Assembly: GCF_027111255.2 (NCBI RefSeq)
Contig: NZ_CP114285.2
Span: 4,650,001-4,714,000 of the forward strand
DNA: 64,000 nucleotides
Reading direction: 5' to 3'
Source of the DNA: Flavobacterium flavigenum
GTDB taxonomy: Bacteria > Bacteroidota > Bacteroidia > Flavobacteriales > Flavobacteriaceae
The position numbers and the translations under genes were made by a program. Below are positions 45,005 to 53,298 of this stretch, in pieces. The notes below the pieces were generated by a model. That model was not told the origin of the DNA and ran no database searches. It worked only from the letters and a program-made list of their open reading frames with translations. Position 1 is the stretch's first letter, and every line of letters begins with the position of its first letter.

Positions 45005-45778
45005 TTATGATTTTTTCTTTCGGATTCGCATATTGATGAATTCTACAGCAAGAGAAAAGGTAATGGCAAAATACAAATAGCCTTTCGGGATGGCTCCAAT
45101 ATGTTCGCCAATCAGCTCGGCATTAGATAAATGCATACTTTCGGTGATCAGCATAAACCCAATCAGGATTAGAAACGAAAGTCCCAATATTTGAATAGAA
45201 GGATTTTTATTAACGAAATTTCCAACCGGAACGGCAAAAAGCATCATAACAATTACAGAAATAATAACTGCTGTAATCATGATAGTCAGCGCACCTTCAA
45301 CACCATTAGTCATACCGACAGCCGTCAAAATAGAGTCAACAGAGAAAATTAAATCGATTAACAGGATTTGTAAAATAACATTCGAAAAAGATTTCTTTGC
45401 GGCGGTTTCAATACTTTTTTCCTCTTCTCCTTTATGATCCACTTTTTCACTGATTTCTTTGGTGCTTTTGTAAATCAGGAACAAGCCTCCTAAAAATAAA
45501 ATAATCGCCTGTCCGGTAAAATCAGCTTCGAGCCAGCCCCAGTGGATACTGAAAACAGTTGCTTTCATGGCAATCAAATACGAAATCCCTAACAAAAGTG
45601 CAATTCGCATAAACATAGCCAAAAACAAACCAATCCGGGTGGCTTTTTTGCGGTCCTGTTCTGGTAGTTTGCCCGTAACGATCGAGATGAAAATAATGTT
45701 GTCAATTCCCAGAACAATTTCCAGAAATGTCAGGGTCAGTAATGCAATCCAGGCATCAGGGTTTAAAAATACTTCCAT
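45005..45778 (-). CDS. TerC family integral membrane protein
   Basis: A 257-residue protein with seven predicted transmembrane segments. The hallmark acidic sites are LTFLEIVLGIDNIIFIS near 17-33 and LLIDLIFSVDSILTAVGM near 138-155; the Asp and Glu in these helices are thought to bind metal. TerC proteins export manganese or other metal ions, or help load metals onto exported proteins; the tellurite link is historic. It is separate from the neighbouring lipoprotein by 33 bases, in the same direction. Confidence 0.93.
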   Translation of the reverse strand: MEVFLNPDAWIALLTLTFLEIVLGIDNIIFISIVTGKLPEQDRKKATRIGLFLAMFMRIALLLGISYLIAMKATVFSIHWGWLEADFTGQAIILFLGGLFLIYKSTKEISEKVDHKGEEEKSIETAAKKSFSNVILQILLIDLIFSVDSILTAVGMTNGVEGALTIMITAVIISVIVMMLFAVPVGNFVNKNPSIQILGLSFLILIGFMLITESMHLSNAELIGEHIGAIPKGYLYFAITFSLAVEFINMRIRKKKS

Positions 45779-45811
45779 GTAAATCTTAATTTACATTCAA
45801 ATTACTATTTT

Positions 45812-46183
45812 TTATTCGATTTTAAAAACTTTTCCGTGCTGTTTTTCCTCAGAACCGACCATGCCAAATTCAAAAGTATACGAATCTTTCGAAGTCGTTA
45901 ATATTTTCATGTCAATAGCTTTTTCTTCCGCCATATTTTTCGGATGTTTTTTCTGCAGAATATACTCGCAGTCACTTACCCAGCGTATGGTTGAGGTATC
46001 GGTTTTTCCTTCAAAAGTTTCAATTTCAATACTGTCCTTACGCTCAAAAATCGTTGTTTTTTTTACACCGTTTACTTCAAACTCAAATTTGAATTTTCCG
46101 TTTTTGAAATCTTTGCAGTTGTGCTCTGCATTGTAACACGATACTAAAGCAAGTATTGGAAATAATAATATAATTTTTTTCAT
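45812..46183 (-). CDS. Small putative lipoprotein
   Basis: A 123-residue protein with lipoprotein signal (MKKIILLFPILALVSC, Cys16) and a short beta-rich domain with KFKFEFEVNGVKKTTIFERKDSIEIET, two Cys (NCKDF and SDCEYIL) that could form a disulfide, and a C-terminal FEFGMVGSEEKQHGKVFK. Similar Flavobacteriaceae proteins exist without known function. It lies 33 bases upstream of terC, so the two may be co-transcribed. Confidence 0.75.
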   Translation of the reverse strand: MKKIILLFPILALVSCYNAEHNCKDFKNGKFKFEFEVNGVKKTTIFERKDSIEIETFEGKTDTSTIRWVSDCEYILQKKHPKNMAEEKAIDMKILTTSKDSYTFEFGMVGSEEKQHGKVFKIE

Positions 46184-46201
46184 TTTAAATAAGTTTTTTT
46201 T

Positions 46202-46288
46202 AGGAGCTGATTCCTGCTTTCCACTGCAATCTTTTTATTTTTGAAGGAAAAATAAAAAGGATTTTCGTTGCAATCAGGGCTAGGGCAG
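46202..46288. repeat. Dispersed structured repeat, copy B
   Basis: Left arm AGGAGCTGATTCCTGCTT, a 12-bp hairpin CTTTTTATTTTT/AAAAATAAAAAG (46231-46259) with GAAGG loop, and right arm GATTTTCGTTGCAATCAG then GGCTAGGGCAG. It has the same layout as copy A at 26341-26470 but lacks the 47-base insertion. The hairpin differs by changes on both arms that keep pairing. Confidence 0.75.
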
Positions 46289-46322
46289 TCGTTTTCATCA
46301 GAAAATTTAAACAGAGAATTAA

Positions 46323-46898
46323 TTATTTAAGTCTGCTTAATTCATCATCTGTAAAATTCTTTATTTCTTTTTCTTTGGCAAACTTTTCGGCATTGTAATT
46401 CCCGGATTTATTTTTCGGAATCGATAAACTGTCCCAGGAACTATTTTTCAGTTGTTTCGCATAAAAAACAATCTGCCCGATATGATACGGATAATGTGCC
46501 AATTGCCTGTTAATCGCTTCAATAACCGTGTGACCTTCATTTCGAATATAAATGATATGCGATAGCTGTTCCGGTTTCAAATTGTTTAAAGCGTCAAAAA
46601 ACACATCCCATCCTTTATTCCAGACGTTAATGACTTCTTCTTTTGAATCTAAATCATTTTCGAATTCTGAATCGCGGTTGCGCCATTCCTTTTCGCCATC
46701 AGAGGTTAGAAAATCTGTCCATCGTGAGAGCATATTTCCCGAAATATGTTTGATTATAGTCGCAATACTATTGGTATCTTCGTTGACGGCAATAAAAAGC
46801 TGTTCGGGCTCTAATTGATCGATTGACTTTTCGCCCAGCATTTTATAATACAAAAATTGCTTTTTAACACTTTCCAGATAAGATTCGTTTATTTCCAT
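46323..46898 (-). CDS. DUF1572/DinB-superfamily protein
   Basis: A 191-residue four-helix protein of the DinB superfamily. NTNSIATIIKHISGNMLSRWTDFL near 36-60 gives the first metal-type His, and INRQLAHYPYHIGQIVFYAKQLK near 129-152 gives the HxxxHxxQ pattern. Such proteins bind a divalent metal; some are thiol-dependent transferases, but this branch (DUF1572) is uncharacterised. It begins 2 bases after the Qnr-like gene and is the last of a compact four-gene set with a toxin-antitoxin pair. Confidence 0.85.
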   Translation of the reverse strand: MEINESYLESVKKQFLYYKMLGEKSIDQLEPEQLFIAVNEDTNSIATIIKHISGNMLSRWTDFLTSDGEKEWRNRDSEFENDLDSKEEVINVWNKGWDVFFDALNNLKPEQLSHIIYIRNEGHTVIEAINRQLAHYPYHIGQIVFYAKQLKNSSWDSLSIPKNKSGNYNAEKFAKEKEIKNFTDDELSRLK

Positions 46899-46900
46899 GC

Positions 46901-47473
46901 TTATACAATTTTAATGTCATATTTATCTAAAAGTCCCACGATTCCCTGAGTCGAAAATTGAGCTTTTTTCATCGGGTTAAATTCGGGATCGATTTTGTAA
47001 TGGTAAGCTGTTCTAAAATCAACCGCGGCTAGTTGTGTTTCATTAAAGATAGCACCATCCAAATCACAATTATCAAAAACCGAACTCGTTAAATTGGTTC
47101 CTATAAAAGTAACTTCCCTTACAGAACAATTGATAAACTTTGTTTTCGGCATTTTTTTATTCGAAAAAATGGCATAATCCAAAGTGCTTTCTTCAAAATA
47201 AACCTGAAATAAAAAGTCATCACATTCGTTAAAGGCAATTCCTAAAAGCTTGCAGTTTTTAAAAGTCACGTTCTTTAAACTCGTTCCGGCAAGACTCGTC
47301 ATTGACAAATTACAGTCAATAAACTCGCAATCTAAAAAAGTATTGTAGGCAAAATTGCTATTCGAAAAATCACAGTTTTTAAAGACACAATCTTCAAACT
47401 CACGGTTATTTATTTTTTTGTCAATATAAATGACTTTCTCGAATGTTTTTTGAATGTGGATTAGGTTTTCCAT
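46901..47473 (-). CDS. Qnr-like pentapeptide-repeat protein
   Basis: A 190-residue right-handed quadrilateral beta-helix protein built of A(D/N)LxX-type pentapeptides such as CVFKNCDFSNSNFAYNTF and FDNCDLDGAIFNETQL. The C-terminal block VDFRTAYHYKIDPEFNPMKKAQFS then GLLDKYDIKIV is close to that of the Qnr/McbG gyrase-protecting family. Those proteins mimic DNA and shield DNA gyrase from quinolones or toxins. It overlaps the end of the upstream ParE-like toxin gene by 13 bases. Whether it protects gyrase here is untested. Confidence 0.88.
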   Translation of the reverse strand: MENLIHIQKTFEKVIYIDKKINNREFEDCVFKNCDFSNSNFAYNTFLDCEFIDCNLSMTSLAGTSLKNVTFKNCKLLGIAFNECDDFLFQVYFEESTLDYAIFSNKKMPKTKFINCSVREVTFIGTNLTSSVFDNCDLDGAIFNETQLAAVDFRTAYHYKIDPEFNPMKKAQFSTQGIVGLLDKYDIKIV

Positions 47474-47775
47474 GAATGTTTTTTGGATTTTCGGGCATTG
47501 TGACGTACCCTTAAAATGTAGATGTTTTTTTCGGTTATTTGATAAGAAACTGCAAAATCATAAATTGCATAAACTCTAAAACTACCATCATTGTTAGTTT
47601 TTTGTTTGTCGAGTTTATAAATTTCAGGTTGCGTTTTTAATATCTCAGTGCTGTCAAAAATGGTGTTGACTACTTTATCAGCAATTGTAATCGATTTGCT
47701 TTCAAAGAAAATATAAAAATGAATGTCTTCTAATTGGTCTAGCGCATTGCTTGACCAAATTATTTTCTTCCCCAT
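47461..47775 (-). CDS. RelE/ParE family toxin
   Basis: A 104-residue protein with the ParE/RelE fold signature: N-terminal IIWSSNALDQLEDIHFYIF, a middle LDKQKTNNDGSFRVYAIYDFAVSYQI strand pair and C-terminal ILRVRHNARK. ParE members poison gyrase, RelE members cut mRNA on the ribosome; the sequence alone leans to the ParE side (no RelE catalytic cluster seen). It overlaps the antitoxin gene by 16 bases and the downstream Qnr-like gene by 13 bases. Confidence 0.88.
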   Translation of the reverse strand: MGKKIIWSSNALDQLEDIHFYIFFESKSITIADKVVNTIFDSTEILKTQPEIYKLDKQKTNNDGSFRVYAIYDFAVSYQITEKNIYILRVRHNARKSKKHSWKT

Positions 47776-47990
47776 TTTTTTGCAATTTCTCTTGCCTGAT
47801 CTTCTGTATAAAAGTTGCCTTTTTTGATGCTTTCTAAAGCATTATCGATATCAACATTATATGAACTATCTGAATCAATGTCAGAATTGTTGACTGATTG
47901 TAAAAGGTTTTTTAGTTTTTGTACAAAAGAAGGATCCTTAACTTTGTCAATTTCCTGATGAATCCAGTTTATTTCTGCCTTAATATCCAT
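47760..47990 (-). CDS. Antitoxin of the ParE/RelE-type pair
   Basis: A 76-residue, acidic, helical protein (MDIKAEINWIHQEIDKVKD) that ends in DQAREIAKKWGRK, a C-terminal helix of the kind that wraps the toxin. It comes first and overlaps the toxin by 16 bases, the standard order. No clear DNA-binding domain is visible, so it may not autoregulate on its own. It starts 28 bases after the DUF6095 gene. Confidence 0.8.
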   Translation of the reverse strand: MDIKAEINWIHQEIDKVKDPSFVQKLKNLLQSVNNSDIDSDSSYNVDIDNALESIKKGNFYTEDQAREIAKKWGRK

Positions 47991-48018
47991 AAATATTTAA
48001 TTTTAGTAAAGATATAAA

Positions 48019-48240
48019 TTAGTCATTAAATAAACCTTTCATAATAGTTTTCAATCCGTAGAAGATTAAAAACATGGAGCTTAAACAAGCCACGATTCCA
48101 ATTCCCAAAACCAGATAATGCCAGTTGGTATGCTGATTCATAAATGCATTATAAATCAACGATGGACCAATAAACATCAACGGAAGTGCGCCAGTTAAAT
48201 ATTTAATACCTTTTCCTAATAACTGTTTATTTGTTGCCAT
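48019..48240 (-). CDS. DUF6095-like small membrane protein
   Basis: A 73-residue protein with two transmembrane segments (about 14-32 and 40-64) and the N-terminal KQLLGKGIKYLTGALPLMFIGPSLIYNAF pattern, which fits a tiny Flavobacteriaceae family (DUF6095 by memory). No function is known. It is the first gene of the leftward run that continues with the antitoxin gene 28 bases later. Confidence 0.7.
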   Translation of the reverse strand: MATNKQLLGKGIKYLTGALPLMFIGPSLIYNAFMNQHTNWHYLVLGIGIVACLSSMFLIFYGLKTIMKGLFND

Positions 48241-48356
48241 TTGTTTTTTTAGTTTACTTCGTTTGTTCGGCTTTCAGCCTCGTGTCAGGTTTAAGGTTTC
48301 AGGTTTCGCTCTTTGCGTTAACAAATCCCACGCATCTTGCATCTCACACAAAACTT

Positions 48357-49169
48357 TTACTTATTATAATTGTCAACAGCATTCCTCACGCTGCCATATT
48401 TTTTTAATAATTCAGAGGCTTCTTCATACGAAACGGGAATTTCTCCCATAATCATTTTTACTCCGCGGTCAACCAGTTTGCTATTGCTCAACTGCATATC
48501 GACCATTTTGTTGCCCTTTACTTTTCCAAGCTGAATCATCGATGCAGTCGAAATCATGTTTAAAACCAATTTTTGTGCAGTTCCGGCTTTCATTCTTGAA
48601 CTTCCGGTTACAAATTCAGGTCCTACAACAACTACTACAGGAAATTTTGCTGTTAGTGCTAATGGACTTCCTTCATTACAGGTAATACAGCCTGTAGCAA
48701 TATTATTTTCGTTACAGGTTTCCAACCCGCCAATAACATACGGGGTTGTTCCCGAAGCGGCAATTCCAATTACAATATCATTCTTATTGATATCGTGTGC
48801 CTGCAAATCAATCCAGGCTTGTGTGGCATTGTCTTCTGCATTTTCTACGGCACGACGAATGGCTGTGTCGCCGCCGGCAATGATCCCGTTTACCAAATCA
48901 AACGGAACACCAAAAGTAGGAGGACATTCGGAAGCATCTACAACTCCCAAACGTCCGGATGTTCCGGCTCCAATGTAAAAAATACGTCCTCCCAATTTTA
49001 AATTGGCGACAGTCTGCGCTACCAAAGCTTCGATTTGTGGTAAAGCCTTTTCAACAGCATTGGGTACAGTTTTGTCCTCGTTATTAATATTGGTCAACAG
49101 TTCGTGAACTGACATTTTTTCTAAATGTTCATATTTTGAAGATTGTTCGGTAGTTTTTGTAAACGTCAT
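48357..49169 (-). CDS. murQ: N-acetylmuramic acid 6-phosphate etherase
   Basis: A 270-residue SIS-domain lyase. GRIFYIGAGTSGRLGVVDASECPPTFG near 61-87 is the family signature, GGDTAIRRAVENAEDN follows, and GPEFVTGSSRMKAGTAQKLVLNMIST is the second block. It cleaves the lactyl ether of MurNAc-6-phosphate to recycle peptidoglycan sugars in the cytoplasm. It is slightly shorter than the usual 300 residues because the C-terminus is trimmed. No anmK or muramyl PTS gene is nearby. Confidence 0.95.
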   Translation of the reverse strand: MTFTKTTEQSSKYEHLEKMSVHELLTNINNEDKTVPNAVEKALPQIEALVAQTVANLKLGGRIFYIGAGTSGRLGVVDASECPPTFGVPFDLVNGIIAGGDTAIRRAVENAEDNATQAWIDLQAHDINKNDIVIGIAASGTTPYVIGGLETCNENNIATGCITCNEGSPLALTAKFPVVVVVGPEFVTGSSRMKAGTAQKLVLNMISTASMIQLGKVKGNKMVDMQLSNSKLVDRGVKMIMGEIPVSYEEASELLKKYGSVRNAVDNYNK

Positions 49170-49300
49170 TTTTTGTAGAAATAGTTATCCTCCAAAATTA
49201 AACTTTTTTATCGCAAATAGGGAAAAATTAAAAGACAAAGTCATTAAGATTTTAATCTTTTTGGGAATGATTTTGTTTTTGGTTAAACCACTTATAAACC

Positions 49301-49329
49301 TTGATTAAAAAACTAAAATGGTATATTTG
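49301..49329 (+). promoter_or_regulatory. Promoter of the AraC-type regulator gene
   Basis: TTG (49301-49303), an 18-base spacer and TATATTTG (49322-49329) give a near-perfect Bacteroidota promoter, with a leader of about 12 bases to the ATG at 49348. Confidence 0.65.
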
Positions 49330-49347
49330 TTACATAATAGAAGATAA

Positions 49348-50484
49348 ATGGATCAATTAGTTTTATTGGAAGGCATCGCCAAAATTTCAGTTTTTGTTTC
49401 TTTATTAATGGCATTTTTTCTGCTGACCGTTAAAACGGAAAACAAATTGGCTAACCGTTTATTTGCTTTCTTTTTTATTTTTTCTGCCATCGATCTCAGC
49501 GGATTTTTTACGTACATATACAATGAAAATCATAGGAACTTAGAGATTTTCAGGTCAACTTTCTGTTTGTTAGGGATGCCGTCGTTTTATCTTTATGTAC
49601 TTGCTGCCTGTTATTCTGATTTTAAATTGCAGTGGAAACATTTAGTCCATTTGGTTCCTTTTGTAATTGTCAATTTACTTTTTATTCCCAGAATCTATAT
49701 TAGTATTCAGGAAGGAACTTTTACCGGTATTCTAAATCAAATGTCAGAGATTTACTTTATTCAGATTTTGATTGAATTTCAGTATGTGTATTATATCGTG
49801 AGTGTATTTTTGATTTTGAAGAAATACAAAGAAATTTATTTAGAAAATTACACCAATCCAGGAACTTCGACTTATAAATGGCTTTTTCAGATGACCTGCG
49901 TTTTTCTAGCGGCACATTCGGTTGTACTATCAAAAAATATAATACGCTACAGCGGTGTAAGGGAAGTTTTTCTTTGGGCAAACGTGCTTGTCGGAACGAT
50001 AGCATTATTTATAACCTGTTGGTTTATAATGAAAGCCTTAAAACATCCGGAACTTTTTAGAGGAATTAATTCTAAATTACAACTAACGAAAGATATTATT
50101 CCTGAAATAGAAGAAAAATCAGAATCTGTAAATACACAAAACGACGTAATTAGTGGTCAGATTTCAAGTTTAAGAAAATATATGACGGAAAAAGAACCTT
50201 TTCTTGATCCGTCGCTTACGATTCAGGAACTGAGTAATCAGATTAACATTCCGGTTCGGGATTTATCGATTTTGATTAATCACCATATGGATCAGCATTT
50301 TTTTGATTTTGTGAATGAATATCGCATTCAAAAAGCCATGCATATTTTAAAAGATCAATCGAAAAGTCAGCTTACTGTGTTGGAAATTTTATACGAAGTC
50401 GGTTTTAATTCAAAATCTTCGTTTAATACGTCTTTCAAAAAATATACAAATTTAACGCCGACAGCTTATAGAAATGCTTCATAA
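49348..50484 (+). CDS. Membrane-bound AraC-type transcriptional regulator
   Basis: A 378-residue protein. Seven hydrophobic segments fill about residues 1-235 (7TM-like sensor), then a linker, then an AraC/XylS helix-turn-helix domain from about 275 to 378 with TIQELSNQINIPVRDLSILINHHM and a second helix-turn-helix ending FNSKSSFNTSFKKYTNLTPTAYR. Such proteins bind an inner-membrane signal and regulate nearby genes directly. It is followed, after a terminator, by a TonB-type receptor gene that is a candidate target. Confidence 0.9.
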   Translation: MDQLVLLEGIAKISVFVSLLMAFFLLTVKTENKLANRLFAFFFIFSAIDLSGFFTYIYNENHRNLEIFRSTFCLLGMPSFYLYVLAACYSDFKLQWKHLVHLVPFVIVNLLFIPRIYISIQEGTFTGILNQMSEIYFIQILIEFQYVYYIVSVFLILKKYKEIYLENYTNPGTSTYKWLFQMTCVFLAAHSVVLSKNIIRYSGVREVFLWANVLVGTIALFITCWFIMKALKHPELFRGINSKLQLTKDIIPEIEEKSESVNTQNDVISGQISSLRKYMTEKEPFLDPSLTIQELSNQINIPVRDLSILINHHMDQHFFDFVNEYRIQKAMHILKDQSKSQLTVLEILYEVGFNSKSSFNTSFKKYTNLTPTAYRNAS

Positions 50485-50520
50485 TTAAGGTTTTGTAAAA
50501 AGTCGTACTTCATAACAAAT

Positions 50521-50562
50521 AAAGTCGAACCAATTTCATGATTAGAAAATGGTTCGACTTTT
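50521..50562 (+). terminator. Terminator after the AraC-type gene
   Basis: AAAGTCGAACCA (50521-50532) pairs perfectly with TGGTTCGACTTT (50550-50561) and runs into a T tract. Confidence 0.85.
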
Positions 50563-50635
50563 TTTATCGGTCGTGTAAGGAAATTTTCTAAGGCAACTTT
50601 GCTTCAAATTAATCGAACAAGTAAAATTAGAAACC

Positions 50636-53023
50636 ATGAAAAAATTACAAATCCTTATCTTTTTAGTATTGCCTTTATTTTGTTTCGCACAATCAACATT
50701 AAAATTAAAAGGAAAAATAGCAAGTGAAAAAACCCCGTTAGAATGGGCAGATGTTTTGATCTTGAACCAGGAAGGGAAAATTGTTGATGGAACGACAACC
50801 AGACAAGATGGTTCTTTTGAAATCAATCTTAAAAGCGGTTCATATAAAATCGGCATCACTCTTTTGGGTTTTGCCGATTATGAAAAAGAAATTTTATTAG
50901 AAAAAGACACTGATTTAGGCATCATTATCCTTAAAGCAAATGAGACAAAATTAAACGAAGTTGTCATTCAGTCTAAAAAGAAAACTATCGAACAAAAAAC
51001 AGATCGTCTCGTTTACAATCTCGAGAATAATGTTACAACGGTCGGGGGTGATGCTTTGAGTGCTATTAATACTGCCCCCGGAGTTGTGGTAAAAAATGAT
51101 TTGATTACTATATTAGGAAAAGGAACTTCCCGCATGATGATCGATGGACGTTTGATTGAATTAACAGGTGAAGAACTCAATAACTTTTTAAAATCAATTT
51201 CGGCAGCAGATATTAAAAATATTGAGATTATCAGCAATCCACCGGCAAAATATGAAGCAGACGGTTTTGGCGGACTGATTAATATTATCATGAAAAAAGG
51301 AGTTCGTGATTCATGGAAAAACACAACGACAGCTTCTTATGATCAGAATAAATACGGAATTTATACTTTAAGAAATAATTTCTTCTATAACAAAAATAAG
51401 TTTCGATTTTCTGCAAGTGTGAATGGAAAAACGGGTTATAAAAATGCTGATGAAAACTTGGAAATGTATTTTCCTGACGGACTTTCTAAAATGACAAGTG
51501 TCACTAAAGTGAAAAACGAAAACCTTTCCGGAAAAATGGCTTTAGATTATGATTTATCTGATCGCACAACAATTGGTTTTCAGTTTATGAATGACAGAAA
51601 TAATCCTGATTTTGGTTCAGATATCAGAATTGAAAAGTATAATCTTCAGAATGAATTACAGAATGTAACGCTGAATAAAAGCGCTACGGATAAAGGATCA
51701 AAAAATCAAACTTATAATACGCATTTTATTACCAAATTAGATTCTTTGAACAGAAAACTATCTTTTGATACAGACTACTTTAATTACAGCTCAAAATTTG
51801 ACAGAGATTTTATCGCCAATAATTATACTCCTGATATGCAATTTGTTGATGTAAATCAGGCAGGAAGAAATATCTCGAATCAGGATATTGATAACTGGAG
51901 TTTTAAAGCCGATATGGAACATCCTTTTCATACATTTAATTTGTATTATGGTGCAAAAGTGAGTTTTACAAATAGTGTGAGTGATGTGCTTTTTTATGAC
52001 AATATTTCAGGAACACCGGAATTAGATCCGAATCAGTCAAACCGTTTTAAATACACGGAGAATAATCAGGCGATTTACATTAACGGAGATAAAAAGATAA
52101 ATGAAAAATGGAATCTGCAAATGGGATTACGACTTGAAAACACGCAAACAACTGGATTTTCAGAAACGCTGAATCAGGAAAATGTAAATAATTATTTGAA
52201 GCTGTTTCCAACGTTTTATGCTTCATACAAGAAAAACGAAAACAATACTTTTAGTTTAAATTATGGAAAAAGAATCAACAGACCGCGTTTTGATTTACTG
52301 AATCCGTTTAAGGTTTATATCAACAGTAATAGTTATTCTGAAGGAAATCCGTTTTTAAAACCTTCATTTTCTGATAATTTTGAATTGTCATATTCCTATA
52401 AAGAAATATTGAGAACGAGTGTTTTTATGAATGTAATTACAAATGGTTACGGCGTTATTTTTACCTCGATTCCGGAAACAAATACACAGATTGTAACGCG
52501 TGAGAACTATTTTAAAGGTTTAAATTATGGTTTAGGTGAAACCTATTCGGCTAGTTTTACAGATTGGTGGGAAAGTGAAAATTCATTATACTTTTTAGGC
52601 TCAAAGACAGAATTTACAAAGGATTTTAATGCAATGCCATCAAATAGCCTGCAAATTGATTTTACTACAAACAACACGTTTGTTTTAGGTAAAACAACAA
52701 AGCTTCAAATTGATTTTAATTACAGTACACCTTTTAAAAATGGTTTGTATAAAGTCGGATATGTTTCTAGTTTTGATATTGGCTTCAAACAGGATTTGTT
52801 TCATAAAACGCTCCAGGTTGCATTTCTGGCAAATGATATTTTTAATACTTCTTATTTAAAAGATTTTACTTCGGTTGTAAATGGCGTAAAACAAGTTTAC
52901 AGTCAAAATGAAAGTAATCGATTTGTTCGTTTGTCTGTGGTTTATAATTTTGGAAACAAAAAGATAAATGTGAAAGAACGCAATTTTGGAAATCAGGAAG
53001 AGAGAAAGAGAACGGGGAGTTAA
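50636..53023 (+). CDS. TonB-dependent receptor-like outer-membrane beta-barrel protein (OMP_b-brl_3 type)
   Basis: A 795-residue outer-membrane protein. It has a signal peptide (to about 19, CFAQ), a carboxypeptidase-regulatory-like domain (about 22-100), a plug-like domain (about 110-225, with GDALSAINTAPGVVVKNDLITILGKG and NPPAKYEADGFGGLINIIMKKG) and a beta-barrel with many aromatic strands to about residue 780. The tail is charged rather than ending in the usual aromatic residue. It belongs to the group of outer-membrane proteins with a shortened receptor (pfam14905-like), probably a transporter for an unknown ligand. The preceding AraC-type gene may control it. Confidence 0.87.
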   Translation: MKKLQILIFLVLPLFCFAQSTLKLKGKIASEKTPLEWADVLILNQEGKIVDGTTTRQDGSFEINLKSGSYKIGITLLGFADYEKEILLEKDTDLGIIILKANETKLNEVVIQSKKKTIEQKTDRLVYNLENNVTTVGGDALSAINTAPGVVVKNDLITILGKGTSRMMIDGRLIELTGEELNNFLKSISAADIKNIEIISNPPAKYEADGFGGLINIIMKKGVRDSWKNTTTASYDQNKYGIYTLRNNFFYNKNKFRFSASVNGKTGYKNADENLEMYFPDGLSKMTSVTKVKNENLSGKMALDYDLSDRTTIGFQFMNDRNNPDFGSDIRIEKYNLQNELQNVTLNKSATDKGSKNQTYNTHFITKLDSLNRKLSFDTDYFNYSSKFDRDFIANNYTPDMQFVDVNQAGRNISNQDIDNWSFKADMEHPFHTFNLYYGAKVSFTNSVSDVLFYDNISGTPELDPNQSNRFKYTENNQAIYINGDKKINEKWNLQMGLRLENTQTTGFSETLNQENVNNYLKLFPTFYASYKKNENNTFSLNYGKRINRPRFDLLNPFKVYINSNSYSEGNPFLKPSFSDNFELSYSYKEILRTSVFMNVITNGYGVIFTSIPETNTQIVTRENYFKGLNYGLGETYSASFTDWWESENSLYFLGSKTEFTKDFNAMPSNSLQIDFTTNNTFVLGKTTKLQIDFNYSTPFKNGLYKVGYVSSFDIGFKQDLFHKTLQVAFLANDIFNTSYLKDFTSVVNGVKQVYSQNESNRFVRLSVVYNFGNKKINVKERNFGNQEERKRTGS

Positions 53024-53061
53024 ATTAGATAATTTGTCAATTTGATACTTAGATAACTTTT

Positions 53062-53173
53062 GGGTGTGACCGCATTTACAAAAGGCGCTATTTAACAAAC
53101 CGTTTATGTGCACCTTTTGTAAATGCGGTCGGGCTATCCGCACTACTTCGGTAGTTTGCTGCTATCCCTCACA
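53062..53173. repeat. Palindromic intergenic element with 21-bp arms
   Basis: GACCGCATTTACAAAAGGCGC (53068-53088) and its inverse at 53110-53130 match in 20 of 21 bases. The element continues with GGGCTATCCGC and GCTGCTATCCCTCACAC; GGGTGTGA at its left end pairs with TCACAC at the right. The GGGCTATCC and GCTATCCCTC phrases recall a repeat common in Flavobacterium intergenic DNA. No gene is seen in 53024-53298. Confidence 0.75.
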
Positions 53174-53298
53174 CAAACAATAAGATATGATTACATAATG
53201 AGTTAATTAGGTAATTATATAATGTTTTGGAGGCTTAAAAAAAATGAATTCAGATATTTAATCAATGTAAATAATCATCTAATTGACAAATTTTCTAA

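Noticed and set aside
45812..46183. Possible naming as DNA topoisomerase IV, a label I have seen on such proteins
   Set aside because: The protein is a 123-residue lipoprotein without any topoisomerase motif.
48286..48306. CAGGTTT/AAGGTTT/CAGGTTT tandem considered as CRISPR or iteron
   Set aside because: Only three 7-base units without spacers; ordinary low-complexity gap.
48556..48978. 140-codon open frame on the plus strand inside murQ
   Set aside because: Antisense shadow; murQ has clear family motifs on the other strand.
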